Shown: positions 51,668-60,397 of the stretch, piece after piece
Position numbering within the stretch: position 1 is the first letter of the stretch
Layout: every line of letters begins with the position of its first letter
Origin: Prevotella sp. BV3P1
Lineage (GTDB): Bacteria; Bacteroidota; Bacteroidia; Bacteroidales; Bacteroidaceae
Direction of reading: 5' to 3'
Length of the DNA stretch: 64,000 nucleotides
NCBI RefSeq assembly: GCF_000479005.1
Contig: NZ_AWXC01000007.1
Span: 154,255-218,254, forward strand
Position numbers and translations under genes: made by a program
The notes under the pieces: generated by a model
Database searches by the model: none
Told to the model about the DNA's origin: nothing
Seen by the model: only the letters and a program-made list of their open reading frames with translations

Positions 51668-52540
51668 CTAATCAAATGTAAAACTTCGTGATCCTATCAT
51701 GTTGCCTTCTGCAAAGATACTTACCTGATACATACCCGAAACCATGGCTTGGTCTATGTTCCAATAGGCTGTGACATTGGTTTGCTGACCGCCGTATTCC
51801 ACGGTTTTTTTGGCAGTAGCCTGCAAATTCTTGTTCTCGTATGGGAATGTACCGGCTCCGCCCAGCACACTTCCCGTTGGTGAAACGATGCGCACATACA
51901 GCGTACGCATGCCATTGGTGGCGGTAACGTTTTTCGCAATGCTGAAATCCACTTGCAGGGTCTTGGCCTTTTTCATTCGCCTGGTTGCCTTGCCTCGTTT
52001 GTCAAGAAGGGATAGGTTAATGCCTATGGCATCCAACTGTGCAGCGATGGCCACCTTCTCAGACAGGTTTGCCTTTTCGGTGCTCAATCCCTCTATTTGT
52101 CGGTTGGCTGCTTCGTATTCTCCTTTGATGCGGGTATTTTCCTTGGTCAGGTTTTGATTGAGCCGGTTCAGCGAGTCGATTTCCATCACATAGCTGCGCA
52201 GGACGGCGCGCACGGTGGCCAATTCTTTTTTCAACCTGGCAATTTCACGAGCGTCATTGCTCTTTACTTGCTTCAGCTCGTTCAAGAGTCGTTCGGTCTT
52301 TTCCTGTTCTTTGGTGAGCTGAGCCACAATGGAATCGTTGCTGATTTGTGTCTTCATCTCACTATATTGATCGGCAAATCGTTGATATTCGTTTTCCATT
52401 TCCTGCTTGTCCAGTTCGGCCAACTCTTGCATCTCCTGGTTATGCTGTTGCTGCTTGTTCAAGTTGTAGGCAAGGTATACAATGCCTGCAACAAGTAAAA
52501 TTATGAAAACGATTATCGGAATGACTACCTTTTTCTTCAT
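51668..52540 (-). CDS. Membrane-anchored coiled-coil protein, first gene of export operon
   Basis: 290 residues. One N-terminal membrane helix (IPIIVFIILLVAGIVYLAYN), a coiled coil from about 32 to 165 (KQQQHNQEMQELAELDKQEM; REIARLKKELATVRAVLRSY), then a beta-sandwich of about 110 residues (KTLQVDFSIAKNV; YVRIVSPTGSVLG; MYQVSIFAEGNMIGSRSFTF). The family is common in Bacteroidetes without a named function. Position at the head of the exporter operon suggests a periplasmic accessory role, but cotranscription alone supports this. A textbook promoter lies upstream. Confidence 0.75.
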   Translation of the reverse strand: MKKKVVIPIIVFIILLVAGIVYLAYNLNKQQQHNQEMQELAELDKQEMENEYQRFADQYSEMKTQISNDSIVAQLTKEQEKTERLLNELKQVKSNDAREIARLKKELATVRAVLRSYVMEIDSLNRLNQNLTKENTRIKGEYEAANRQIEGLSTEKANLSEKVAIAAQLDAIGINLSLLDKRGKATRRMKKAKTLQVDFSIAKNVTATNGMRTLYVRIVSPTGSVLGGAGTFPYENKNLQATAKKTVEYGGQQTNVTAYWNIDQAMVSGMYQVSIFAEGNMIGSRSFTFD

Positions 52541-52569
52541 AGGTAATATAACTTACTTTAATATTTTTG

Positions 52570-52600
52570 CAAATTTATATATTTAATGTTGATTGGCAAA
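52570..52600 (-). promoter_or_regulatory. Promoter of the export operon
   Basis: On the minus strand TTTG (52600-52597), 19-bp spacer, TAAATTTG (52577-52570): an exact -33/-7 pair. The leader to the ATG at 52540 is about 25 bp. Confidence 0.75.
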
Positions 52601-53341
52601 AAAAAATAAAAGGCAAATGACCATTCGGCTTGTTTTTAATGTTTTTTGAGAAAAATAAACTTTGCAAAGTAGCTTTCTTGGGTTTCGAGCTTTGTATTTC
52701 GTTGTAGGATGTGATGCGACCCCTTGCGCTCAGGGGGATGCTGCATGGGGAGTTAAAGGTATGCGCCAAACTTGCATCACTGCTGTGATGCAGAGGCTTA
52801 ATAGAAGAAAATGTCAAATATTTTCATTGCTTTTTGCCCCAAAAACAGCTGTTGAAAACTGTTTATCTGGAAAAAATCAATAGGCACAGCGGGTGCAAGT
52901 AGGCAACAATTTGGGAAGAAAAAGCGGTTTTTTACACAAATAATTTGGCGTCATCTGCCAAGAAGCACCCTTTTGTCTTGTCATCTGCATGCTCTAACGG
53001 GCTAAAAGCATGGAGATACACCGCCAACAGCATGGCTTTTGCAGCTTAAAAGCTATGCTGTTGGCTTCTGAAAGTCTAAATTATGAAGTGTTATGGAGTG
53101 CATGCGTGTGTAAGTGTTTGTGTAACAATGTGGTATGAAAGAGTCTTGTGCTTGCCGTATTTGCCAGCTAAAGGTACGTTACTTGCAAATACGACCGGGA
53201 TTTGGAGGCTTGTTGTCAAGAAAAATCATTCACCCATGTCGGCTTGAATTTGTTTCTTCCAACGTTGTGAATAATTTTTTTTACGAAAAAGTACAACTTT
53301 ACATATATTTTATTACCTTTACACCCGAAAACTACTTTACT
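52601..53341. other. Long divergent intergenic region with large hairpin
   Basis: About 740 bp without a convincing gene between the export operon and the cyd operon. The notable structure is an 18-bp hairpin: GCCAACAGCATgGCTTTT (53023-53040) with AAAAGCtATGCTGTTGGC (53048-53065), one G-T, 7-base loop, no T-run. A -7-like TACCTTTA lies at about 53315-53322, 20 bp before the DUF4492 gene. The middle part is rich in repeated words such as CATGC and GCATG but shows no clear unit. Confidence 0.55.
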
Positions 53342-53566
53342 ATGAATAAAAACAGCTTTATTTATCGAGCTTTTGATTTATACTATGATGGTTTTAAGCA
53401 CATGACCGTGGGTAAAACATTATGGGCTGTCATTTTGATTAAACTCTTCATCATGTTCGCCATCCTGAAAGTGTTCTTCTTTCCTGATTTTATCAAGCAG
53501 AATACCCAAAAAGGCGATGAAGCAGAATTCGTATCTACCGAGATGATTAAACGAAACATTCATTAA
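53342..53566 (+). CDS. DUF4492 small membrane protein, cyd operon
   Basis: 74 residues from the ATG at 53342; a longer frame from 53135 is not supported. FIYRAFDLYYDGFKHMTVGK and TLWAVILIKLFIMFAILKVF are the DUF4492 pattern: an amphipathic start and one membrane helix. It sits 12 bp before cydA, the usual place of this family in Bacteroidetes, so it is probably an accessory or assembly subunit of the bd oxidase comparable in position and size to CydX. That functional parallel is inference. Confidence 0.88.
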   Translation: MNKNSFIYRAFDLYYDGFKHMTVGKTLWAVILIKLFIMFAILKVFFFPDFIKQNTQKGDEAEFVSTEMIKRNIH

Positions 53567-53578
53567 ATACATTACATT

Positions 53579-55141
53579 ATGCACAATCTGTTATTAGACA
53601 TTTCGGCACAAACGATCGACTGGTCGCGTGCCCAATTCGCTTTAACAGCCATTTATCACTGGCTTTTTGTTCCATTAACGCTGGGTCTTGCCGTCGTTAT
53701 GGGAATTATGGAAACTTGCTACTATCGCACCCGCGACCCTTTTTGGAAGGATGCGGCACGGTTTTGGCAAAAACTTTTTGGTATTAATTTTGCCATGGGT
53801 GTGGCAACGGGAATCATCTTGGAATTTGAATTTGGTACCAACTGGAGCAACTACTCATGGTTTGTAGGCGACATCTTCGGTGCTCCGTTGGCTATCGAGG
53901 GCATTATTGCTTTCTTCATGGAGGCTACCTTCGTGGCTGTGATGTTCTTTGGATGGAAGAAAGTGTCTCCTGGTTTCCACTTAGCTTCTACCTGGCTCAC
54001 GGGGTTGGGCGCAACCATCTCTGCTTGGTGGATTCTGGTTGCCAACGCTTGGATGCAGTTGCCCGTTGGACAGGAGTTTAATCCTGATACCATGCGCTTT
54101 GAGATGAACTCATTTATGGACGTGGCCTTGTCGCCCTTTGCTGTGGACAAGTTCTGCCATACCGTGACCTCTTCATGGATTATCGGTGCTGTGTTTACAG
54201 TGGCCGTAAGTAGTTGGTACTTACTTAAGAAGCGTGACCATAAGTTGGCTCTCGAGAGTATGAAGATAGGTAGTATCTTTGGCTTGGTAGCTGTGGCATT
54301 GACATTGATTACCGGGCATAGCTCTGCCATCCAGGTAGGGAAAGTACAGCCTATGAAACTGGCTTCGATGGAAGCTCTTTACAATGGTGGAACCGGCCAG
54401 GGACTGACGGTTTTTGCAGCAGTTAACCCATTTAAGCAGCCCGATTATGTGAACCAACAAGAGCCACCTATGAAGATGGCCGTGCCTTATGGCTTGTCAT
54501 TCTTGGCAACCTTAGACCCCAATGGATATGTGCCTGGCGTGAATGACCTTCTGAATGGTTATACTAAACCAGACGGCACGAAGGTTATCTCGGTAGAAGA
54601 AAAAATGAAACGAGGCCAGATGGCCATTGCAGCGCTGCAAGATTATCGTTCAGGTAAGAAGGATGAAGCCACCAAGCAGATTCTGAAAGACAACATGCCT
54701 TATTTTGGTTATGGCTATGTAAAATCGCCCCACCAAGTTGTTCCGTTCATTCCGGTGAACTTCTGGGCATTCAGAGTGATGGTTGGCATCGGCATGTTGT
54801 TGATTTTGTTCTTTATCTGTTCGCTGTTCTTCGTTTACAAGAAAGACATCATCAAGCATCGCTGGTTGTTGATTTCTGGCATCGTGCTGTTGCCATGTGC
54901 TTACCTGGCCTCTCAATCAGGCTGGTTAGTGGCAGAGTTTGGTCGTCAACCGTGGACCATTCAGGATATGTTGCCGACATGGGTTGCCGTGTCTGATATT
55001 AAACCGAGTTCGGTTATTGTCACCTTCTTTATATTCTTGATTCTCTTCACCGCCATGTTGGCTGTTGAGATTAACATTCTTTGCAAGGCTATTAAGAAGG
55101 GTCCTGAGAATAGTGAAATGTCAAATCAGGTTGAATTATAA
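53579..55141 (+). CDS. cydA: Cytochrome bd quinol oxidase subunit I
   Basis: 520 residues, nine membrane helices. RAQFALTAIYHWLFVPLTLG carries the axial His of the high-spin haem, and GINFAMGVATGIILEFEFGT the conserved Glu pair region. A His in CHTVTSSWIIG and Met in the Q-loop region serve haem b558. GRQPWTIQDMLPT is the C-terminal GRQPW motif. CydA holds all haems and oxidises quinol, reducing O2 at high affinity. It is followed by cydB after 17 bp. Confidence 0.96.
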   Translation: MHNLLLDISAQTIDWSRAQFALTAIYHWLFVPLTLGLAVVMGIMETCYYRTRDPFWKDAARFWQKLFGINFAMGVATGIILEFEFGTNWSNYSWFVGDIFGAPLAIEGIIAFFMEATFVAVMFFGWKKVSPGFHLASTWLTGLGATISAWWILVANAWMQLPVGQEFNPDTMRFEMNSFMDVALSPFAVDKFCHTVTSSWIIGAVFTVAVSSWYLLKKRDHKLALESMKIGSIFGLVAVALTLITGHSSAIQVGKVQPMKLASMEALYNGGTGQGLTVFAAVNPFKQPDYVNQQEPPMKMAVPYGLSFLATLDPNGYVPGVNDLLNGYTKPDGTKVISVEEKMKRGQMAIAALQDYRSGKKDEATKQILKDNMPYFGYGYVKSPHQVVPFIPVNFWAFRVMVGIGMLLILFFICSLFFVYKKDIIKHRWLLISGIVLLPCAYLASQSGWLVAEFGRQPWTIQDMLPTWVAVSDIKPSSVIVTFFIFLILFTAMLAVEINILCKAIKKGPENSEMSNQVEL

Positions 55142-55158
55142 ATAAGAAAGGTAATACA

Positions 55159-56304
55159 ATGATTACATATAGTTTTTTACAACATTACTGGTGGTTTCTT
55201 GTTTCTTTGTTAGGAGCCTTACTGGTATTCTTGATGTTTGTTCAAGGTGCTAACTCTTTGGTGTTCAATCTGGGTAAGACCGAACATGAGCGTAGGATGG
55301 TTGTCAACAGTACGGGGCGCAAGTGGGAAACCACTTTCACGACGTTGGTTACCTTTGGCGGTGCTTTCTTCGCTTCGTTTCCTTTGTTTTACAGTACCAG
55401 CTTCGGTGGTGCATATTGGTTGTGGATGATTATTCTGTTCTCATTTGTTGTTCAGGCGGTGAGCTATGAATTTCAAAACAAATTGGGAAACATCTTGGGA
55501 GTGAAGACTTTCCAATGGTGCTTGGTCATCAATGGTATTTTAGGTCCTGTTTTGGTGGGTGGTGCCGTTGCAACATTCTTCAACGGTTCTAACTTCTTGG
55601 TCGACAAGATTAACATCACTAATGGCATGGCACCGGTGATTAGCAGGTGGGCTAACTACAGTCATGGCCTGGATGCGTTGCTGGATATATGGAATGTAGT
55701 GCTGGGTTTGGCCGTGTTCTTCTTGGCTCGCATATTGGGTTTGCTTTACATTATTAATAATGTGGCGGATGATACGCTACGCGCTCGTAGCCGTAAGCAT
55801 CTTATTTATAACACTTGTGCATTCTTGTTGCTGTTCCTTCCGTTCTTAATTAGAACCTTGTTGAAGGATGGTTTCGCCTATGACCCAGCCACTGGCGTGA
55901 TTTCTATGGAGTCGATGAAGTATCTATACAACCTGTTAGACATGTGGTATCTTGCTATTGTGTTGCTGGTTGGCGTGGTATTGCTGCTGTTCGGCATTGT
56001 CAAGACCGTGTTGAGTAACACCTATATCAAAGGTATTTGGCCGGCAGGTATTGGCGTAGTCTTAGTTGTTTTGGTTCTATTGCTCATTGCAGGTTGGAAC
56101 AATACAGCTTATTATCCTTCTAATGCTGATTTGCAGAGTTCACTGACCATTATGAACAGTAGTAGTAGTGAATTCACATTGCGTACCATGGCCATTGTTT
56201 CACTCTTCATTCCATTCGTCCTTGCTTATATCGTTTACGTATGGCATGCCATGGATAGCAAGAAGATTACGAAAGAAGAGATTAAACATGGGGATGCTTA
56301 TTAA
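55159..56304 (+). CDS. cydB: Cytochrome bd quinol oxidase subunit II
   Basis: 381 residues, eight to nine membrane helices. The start (YSFLQHYWWFLVSLLGALLV, FLMFVQGAN) is the CydB opening, and FNLGKTEHERRMVVNSTGRK WETT follows in the usual place. FGGAYWLWMIILF and WNTAYYPS-like WNNTAYYPSNADLQSSLTI are family blocks. It pairs with CydA and supports oxygen access and complex stability. A terminator lies 20 bp beyond the stop. Confidence 0.95.
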   Translation: MITYSFLQHYWWFLVSLLGALLVFLMFVQGANSLVFNLGKTEHERRMVVNSTGRKWETTFTTLVTFGGAFFASFPLFYSTSFGGAYWLWMIILFSFVVQAVSYEFQNKLGNILGVKTFQWCLVINGILGPVLVGGAVATFFNGSNFLVDKINITNGMAPVISRWANYSHGLDALLDIWNVVLGLAVFFLARILGLLYIINNVADDTLRARSRKHLIYNTCAFLLLFLPFLIRTLLKDGFAYDPATGVISMESMKYLYNLLDMWYLAIVLLVGVVLLLFGIVKTVLSNTYIKGIWPAGIGVVLVVLVLLLIAGWNNTAYYPSNADLQSSLTIMNSSSSEFTLRTMAIVSLFIPFVLAYIVYVWHAMDSKKITKEEIKHGDAY

Positions 56305-56323
56305 GCTTATCAAATTATAGAAG

Positions 56324-56372
56324 AATGTGACTAAATTCGGTGAGAAACCTGAGTTTGGTCACATTTTTTTTT
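56324..56372 (+). terminator. Terminator of the cyd operon
   Basis: AATGTGACTAAA (56324-56335) pairs with TTTGGTCACATT (56354-56365, one T-G), extended inward by partial pairing of TTCGGT with ACCTGAG, followed by nine T. Confidence 0.85.
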
Positions 56373-56417
56373 ATCGAATAACTTTGATGTTGCGGTGTGT
56401 GAAAACGCTTCCAGGGC

Positions 56418-56448
56418 TTGGTGGATTGCGAAATGTTTCGTATTTTTG
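56418..56448 (+). promoter_or_regulatory. Promoter of nth, possibly leaderless
   Basis: TTG (56418-56420), 20-bp spacer, TATTTTTG (56441-56448). The expected transcript start falls within a few bases of the ATG at 56453. Confidence 0.6.
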
Positions 56449-56452
56449 TGAT

Positions 56453-57103
56453 ATGACACGAAAGGAAAGATATCAATATATTCTCGATTATTTCAGAAAA
56501 ACAACGCCCATCGTTACAACCGAGCTTGAGTTTGGGTCGGCTTTCCAGCTGTTGGTCGCCACGTTGTTAAGCGCACAATGCACCGATAAGCGCATCAATC
56601 AGGTAACACCGGCTTTATTTTTGCGTTATCCTGACGCACGTTCCATGGCACAGGCAACGCCCGAAGAGGTGTTGGAGTATGTGCGCAGCGTGAGTTATCC
56701 TAATGCTAAATCACGACATTTGGTGGAGATGGCTCAAATGTTAGTAAGCGATTTCGGCGGAGAAGTGCCAGACAACACCGCCGATTTGGTGAAATTGCCT
56801 GGCGTAGGGCGCAAGACGGCCAATGTAGTGCAAGCCGTTTGGTATGGAAAAGCAAAGATTGCGGTTGATACTCACGTCTACAGAGTGAGCCATCGCATGG
56901 GGTTGGTGTCACAAAAGGCCAACACTCCCTTGAAAGTTGAGCTTGAATTGATGAAGTATATCCCTGAAGAGGATGTGTCAAGTGCGCACCATTGGCTGCT
57001 TTTGCATGGCAGATACATTTGTCAAAGTCAACGTCCCAAGTGTGAAAAGTGCCAGTTTGAGCAGATTTGTCCTAAGCGATTGGCATCTTCCAAACTTGCA
57101 TGA
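56453..57103 (+). CDS. nth: Endonuclease III
   Basis: 216 residues from the ATG at 56453 (MTRKERYQYILDYF); an upstream frame would run back through the cyd terminator. The HhH-GPD fold is clear: LLVATLLSAQCTDKRINQVT with the catalytic Lys, LPGVGRKTANVVQAVWYG as helix-hairpin-helix, and VDTHVYRVSHRMGL with the catalytic Asp. The 4Fe-4S cluster uses CQSQRPKCEKCQFEQIC. It removes oxidised pyrimidines and cuts abasic sites. The last codons belong to a 22-bp tandem array that continues downstream. Confidence 0.96.
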   Translation: MTRKERYQYILDYFRKTTPIVTTELEFGSAFQLLVATLLSAQCTDKRINQVTPALFLRYPDARSMAQATPEEVLEYVRSVSYPNAKSRHLVEMAQMLVSDFGGEVPDNTADLVKLPGVGRKTANVVQAVWYGKAKIAVDTHVYRVSHRMGLVSQKANTPLKVELELMKYIPEEDVSSAHHWLLLHGRYICQSQRPKCEKCQFEQICPKRLASSKLA

Positions 57104-57193
57104 AACATCTTTGAAACTCGCCTAAAACATCTTTGTATCTTGCCTAAAACATCTTTGAAATTAGCATCGTATATCTTCAAAACATCGATTATA
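57084..57193 (+). repeat. 22-bp tandem array from end of nth to next start codon
   Basis: Five units of 22 bp: at 57084 CATCTTCCAAACTTGCATGA.., 57106 CATCTTTGAAACTCGCCTAA.., 57128 CATCTTTGTATCTTGCCTAA.., 57150 CATCTTTGAAATTAGCATCG.., 57172 TATCTTCAAAACATCGATTA... The first contains the nth stop codon and the last ends at the ATG of the DUF2461 gene. The units carry [CT]ATCTTTG, close to the -7 consensus. Confidence 0.8.
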
Positions 57194-57903
57194 TGAACAT
57201 CCAACGCATTTTAAAATATTTAGAGCACATTGCCAAGAACAACAATCGTGACTGGTATCAAGCCCATAAAGACGAATATTTGACTTGTCGCAACGATTTT
57301 GAGGAGGGAGTGGAGCAGGCTATCGCAGCCATCTCTAAGTTTGATGCCTCCGTTTCGCATGTAACAGCCAAGGAAGCATGCTTTCGTTTTAATCGTGACA
57401 CACGGTTTTCGCCCGACAAATCGCCCTATAAAAGACATTTTGGTGCATACATCAGTGCTAAAGGCCGTAAGTCGTTACATGCTGGTTACTACATCCATGT
57501 GCAGCCAGGCCATTGTCTGTTGTCGGCCGGAGCCTATTGGTTGCCCACCCATATCTTGACCTCTTGCCGCAATGAGATCATGGGCAACATTGACGAGTGG
57601 CGAAGATGTGTGGAGAATGGCAAGTTTGTTCATTTCTTTGGTTATGCCAATCAAGGTTCGTGGAGTGATGAACAGGCATCGGACAAGGGCTTTGGAATCA
57701 GCCGGTTGAAGACTTGTCCGAAGGGTTTCCCTGCCGATTATGCGTTCATCGACTATCTTCGAATGAAAGATTATGCTTGCTGGCATCGGGTTGAAGATGA
57801 TTTCTTTGAAGGAAATGATTGGATAGAACCCATGACAGAGTTATTTAAGGTGGCTCAACCCATGATGGAATTCACTAATCGTGTGATTGATGATTATGAA
57901 TAA
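57193..57903 (+). CDS. DUF2461 family protein
   Basis: 236 residues, cytosolic. ILKYLEHIAKNNNRDWYQAH, CFRFNRDTRFSPDKSPYKRH and AGYYIHVQPGHCLLSAGAYW are the DUF2461 blocks (the RFSxDKxPYK segment is diagnostic). The family is widespread and without a proven activity that I know of. It is preceded by the 22-bp array and followed by the comEC-like gene after 40 bp, in the same direction. Confidence 0.9.
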   Translation: MNIQRILKYLEHIAKNNNRDWYQAHKDEYLTCRNDFEEGVEQAIAAISKFDASVSHVTAKEACFRFNRDTRFSPDKSPYKRHFGAYISAKGRKSLHAGYYIHVQPGHCLLSAGAYWLPTHILTSCRNEIMGNIDEWRRCVENGKFVHFFGYANQGSWSDEQASDKGFGISRLKTCPKGFPADYAFIDYLRMKDYACWHRVEDDFFEGNDWIEPMTELFKVAQPMMEFTNRVIDDYE

Positions 57904-57943
57904 TCTGACGACAACTACGAATCAATTTGATGGGCGTTGATGA

Positions 57944-59488
57944 ATGAAAGTGCGTGACTGGCTGCAACTTTATCCCCTCTTTAGGGTTGCCTTGGCATTG
58001 ATTGTAGGCCTTGTTGCAGGCGACTCTTTCGGGTTTCTCGTGCCAATATGGCTGTGGCTGGTCATTGTTTCATCAGCCTTGTTAATCGTATTAGCGAGCT
58101 ATCGATGGAAAACAGCGCAGGGAGTGGCCATCCTTTTCACCGTGATGTGCTTTGGCTTTCTGCTCATGACCATGCAGAAAAACCGTCTGACTGTACCCAT
58201 TCCCGAGGAAGAATATGTGTCTGAAGCCGTCGTGATGACCACTCCAATGGTGAGAGGTAAAGTGGTTCAGTGTGATTTGTATGTCCTTTCGGGACCTTTA
58301 TCCAACCAAAAAGTGAGGGCATCGATATTGCGCGATACTGTTGAGAGGCGTTATGAGGCGTTGAAGGTGGGTGATGGAGTTAGGTTTCGTTCGGCCTTTC
58401 AGCCCATTCGTAATTATCCTTCAGCCCGTCATTTCAATTATCAACGGTGGATGGCGATACGGGGTTATCGGGCGCAAACGTTCATTTATCACCGTGATTG
58501 GGCGCAATGTCAGCTTGATTTGACAGGCATGCCTCGGTTCGAACGATTGCGTTTGAAGGCGCAAAAGGTGCGAGAAAAGCTGCTGAGTCATTATGCTGCC
58601 CATGGTTTTGATGATCAAGATTATGCCGTTTTGGCTGCGATGACGTTGGGAGAAAAGTCGTTTTTGTCCAAACAGACTAAGGAAATCTTTTCTATTTCGG
58701 GTGCTTCGCATATCTTGGCCCTTTCTGGTTTGCATCTTAGCATCATCTATGGATTGCTCGTCTTGGTGCTGGGTGGGCGAGGGTTGCGGCGTGTTTTCAG
58801 TCTTGCTTTCGTGGTATTGACCGTTTGGGTCTATGTGTTTTTAACGGGAATGTCATCAAGTGTCATGCGTTCGGCCATCATGCTCACCGTTTATTCATTG
58901 GTGTCACTGCTCAACCGCGATAAGATGTCGCTCAATGCCTTGTCACTTACGGCCATCGTGATGTTGCTGCTGCATCCGTTGAGCTTATGGGATGTAGGCT
59001 TTCAACTGTCTTTTATGGCTGTTGCGGCCATTCTGTTGCTTTATCGACCCATTGAGCGTTGGATGCCTGAAGCCATCCTTGTCAGGTCTGCCGTTGTGAG
59101 AAAGTTGTGGGGAATGATGGCTGTATCGTTGGCGGCACAACTCGGTACGGCTCCGTTGGTGGCCTATTATTTCGGCCGTTTTTCGTGTTATTTCCTCCTA
59201 ACCAACCTCTTGGCCATCCCATTGACCGTCCTCATCCTTTATACCTCCTGTCTTTTGTTCGCCTTGTCCTTTGCACCGTTGTTGCAAAGTGTCGTGGCTG
59301 TTGCGCTAACTTGGATGACCCGTGTGCTCAATCATTATCTTTCCTTCCTCGCAAACTGGCCGGGAGCGAGCGTTGAAGGCATTCACATCAATGTTTGGCA
59401 GTTAGCACTCATGTACGTCATCATTGTTTGTGTTTGCTGGGTTGCATCTTATTTACGTCAAGCATACGTTCGTTCGCGCATCATGTAA
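57944..59488 (+). CDS. comEC: ComEC/Rec2-type membrane channel protein, short form
   Basis: 514 residues. Two N-terminal helices, a soluble OB-like part (about 85-200), then the Competence domain from about 230 with MTLGEKSFLSKQTKEIFSIS, GASHILALSGLHLSIIYGLL, and about eight more helices. ComEC carries DNA across the inner membrane in transformable bacteria (family knowledge). The protein ends after the membrane domain with no C-terminal metallo-beta-lactamase-like nuclease domain, as in some Bacteroidetes members. Whether it works in DNA uptake here is unknown. Confidence 0.87.
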   Translation: MKVRDWLQLYPLFRVALALIVGLVAGDSFGFLVPIWLWLVIVSSALLIVLASYRWKTAQGVAILFTVMCFGFLLMTMQKNRLTVPIPEEEYVSEAVVMTTPMVRGKVVQCDLYVLSGPLSNQKVRASILRDTVERRYEALKVGDGVRFRSAFQPIRNYPSARHFNYQRWMAIRGYRAQTFIYHRDWAQCQLDLTGMPRFERLRLKAQKVREKLLSHYAAHGFDDQDYAVLAAMTLGEKSFLSKQTKEIFSISGASHILALSGLHLSIIYGLLVLVLGGRGLRRVFSLAFVVLTVWVYVFLTGMSSSVMRSAIMLTVYSLVSLLNRDKMSLNALSLTAIVMLLLHPLSLWDVGFQLSFMAVAAILLLYRPIERWMPEAILVRSAVVRKLWGMMAVSLAAQLGTAPLVAYYFGRFSCYFLLTNLLAIPLTVLILYTSCLLFALSFAPLLQSVVAVALTWMTRVLNHYLSFLANWPGASVEGIHINVWQLALMYVIIVCVCWVASYLRQAYVRSRIM

Positions 59489-59504
59489 TCAACATTTTTC
59501 GTGT

Positions 59505-60299
59505 TCATTCGGATGCATCCTGCGTCCCATTGAAATAATCTTCCAGTTCTTTTTCAGCCTGTCCGTGTATGTTGGGCAGATCCTTGATGATTGAACCTTT
59601 CTCCATCAATGCCACTCGATTGGATATTTCCACCGTGTGTTGCAGGTTGTGACTGCTTACGAGGATGGTGGCTCCCGTTGTTTGATGATAGTTCAGCAAC
59701 AATCGTTTCAAGAAGTTCTGACTCGAAGGATCCAGGAAATTGAAAGGCTCATCAAGGATTAGCAGCTTTGGTTGTGCGATGAGAGCGGAGATGATGCCTA
59801 TTTTTTGCTTGTTTCCGGCTGAGAAATCGCGAATCAATTTCTTCTGACCGAGTATCTCGCCATTCATGAATTTGGACAGTGAAGCCAAGAAGGTGGAAAG
59901 ACGTTCCTTGTCAATGTGATTCACTTTGGCAATGAATTCAAAGTACTCCTCTGGTGTCAGAAAGTCGATGAGGAATCCCTCGTCGATGTAGGCGCCCGTA
60001 TATTGTTTCCATTCTTCCGATTGGGAAGGGTCTACCGTGAAAGCTTCAGCAGCCGGTGTGCAATCCACTGGGGTTTCTGACGCAGGCTCCTGATGCGGGT
60101 CGGTGTGTCCGAAAGTGAGTAATACCCGCCCCTCATCGGCCCTCAGCAGGTCGAGCAGCAGTCTGAATAGCGTCGTCTTTCCAGCTCCATTGTTACCTAC
60201 CAATCCGAGAATATCCCCATCATGAATCTCGAAGTTGGGGATGTCAACGGCAATTTTCTCGCCAAAAGCCTTTTTTAAGTTGTTGATTTGAATGTTCAT
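59505..60299 (-). CDS. ABC transporter ATP-binding protein
   Basis: 264 residues from the ATG at 60299 (MNIQINNLKKAFGEK); the frame upstream is not part of the family. Walker A is GLVGNNGAGKTT, signature FSAGNKQKIGII (an unusual SAGN in place of SGGQ), Walker B LLILDEPFNFLDP, and H-loop VSSHNL. About 30 residues between Walker A and the Q-loop (HTDPHQEPASETPVDCTPAA region) look like an insertion. No permease gene adjoins. It could drive a gliding/ABC-2-type exporter, possibly even the permease pair at 46-49 kb, but nothing in the sequence ties them. Confidence 0.9.
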   Translation of the reverse strand: MNIQINNLKKAFGEKIAVDIPNFEIHDGDILGLVGNNGAGKTTLFRLLLDLLRADEGRVLLTFGHTDPHQEPASETPVDCTPAAEAFTVDPSQSEEWKQYTGAYIDEGFLIDFLTPEEYFEFIAKVNHIDKERLSTFLASLSKFMNGEILGQKKLIRDFSAGNKQKIGIISALIAQPKLLILDEPFNFLDPSSQNFLKRLLLNYHQTTGATILVSSHNLQHTVEISNRVALMEKGSIIKDLPNIHGQAEKELEDYFNGTQDASE

Positions 60300-60397
60300 G
60301 GGTGCAAATGAATCAAAAAAATGATAGACGGTTGTGCGCCCATTTCTGGTGTGTTTGTGAGCGATTCCAACCATCTATCATTTTCATACGTTGATGT

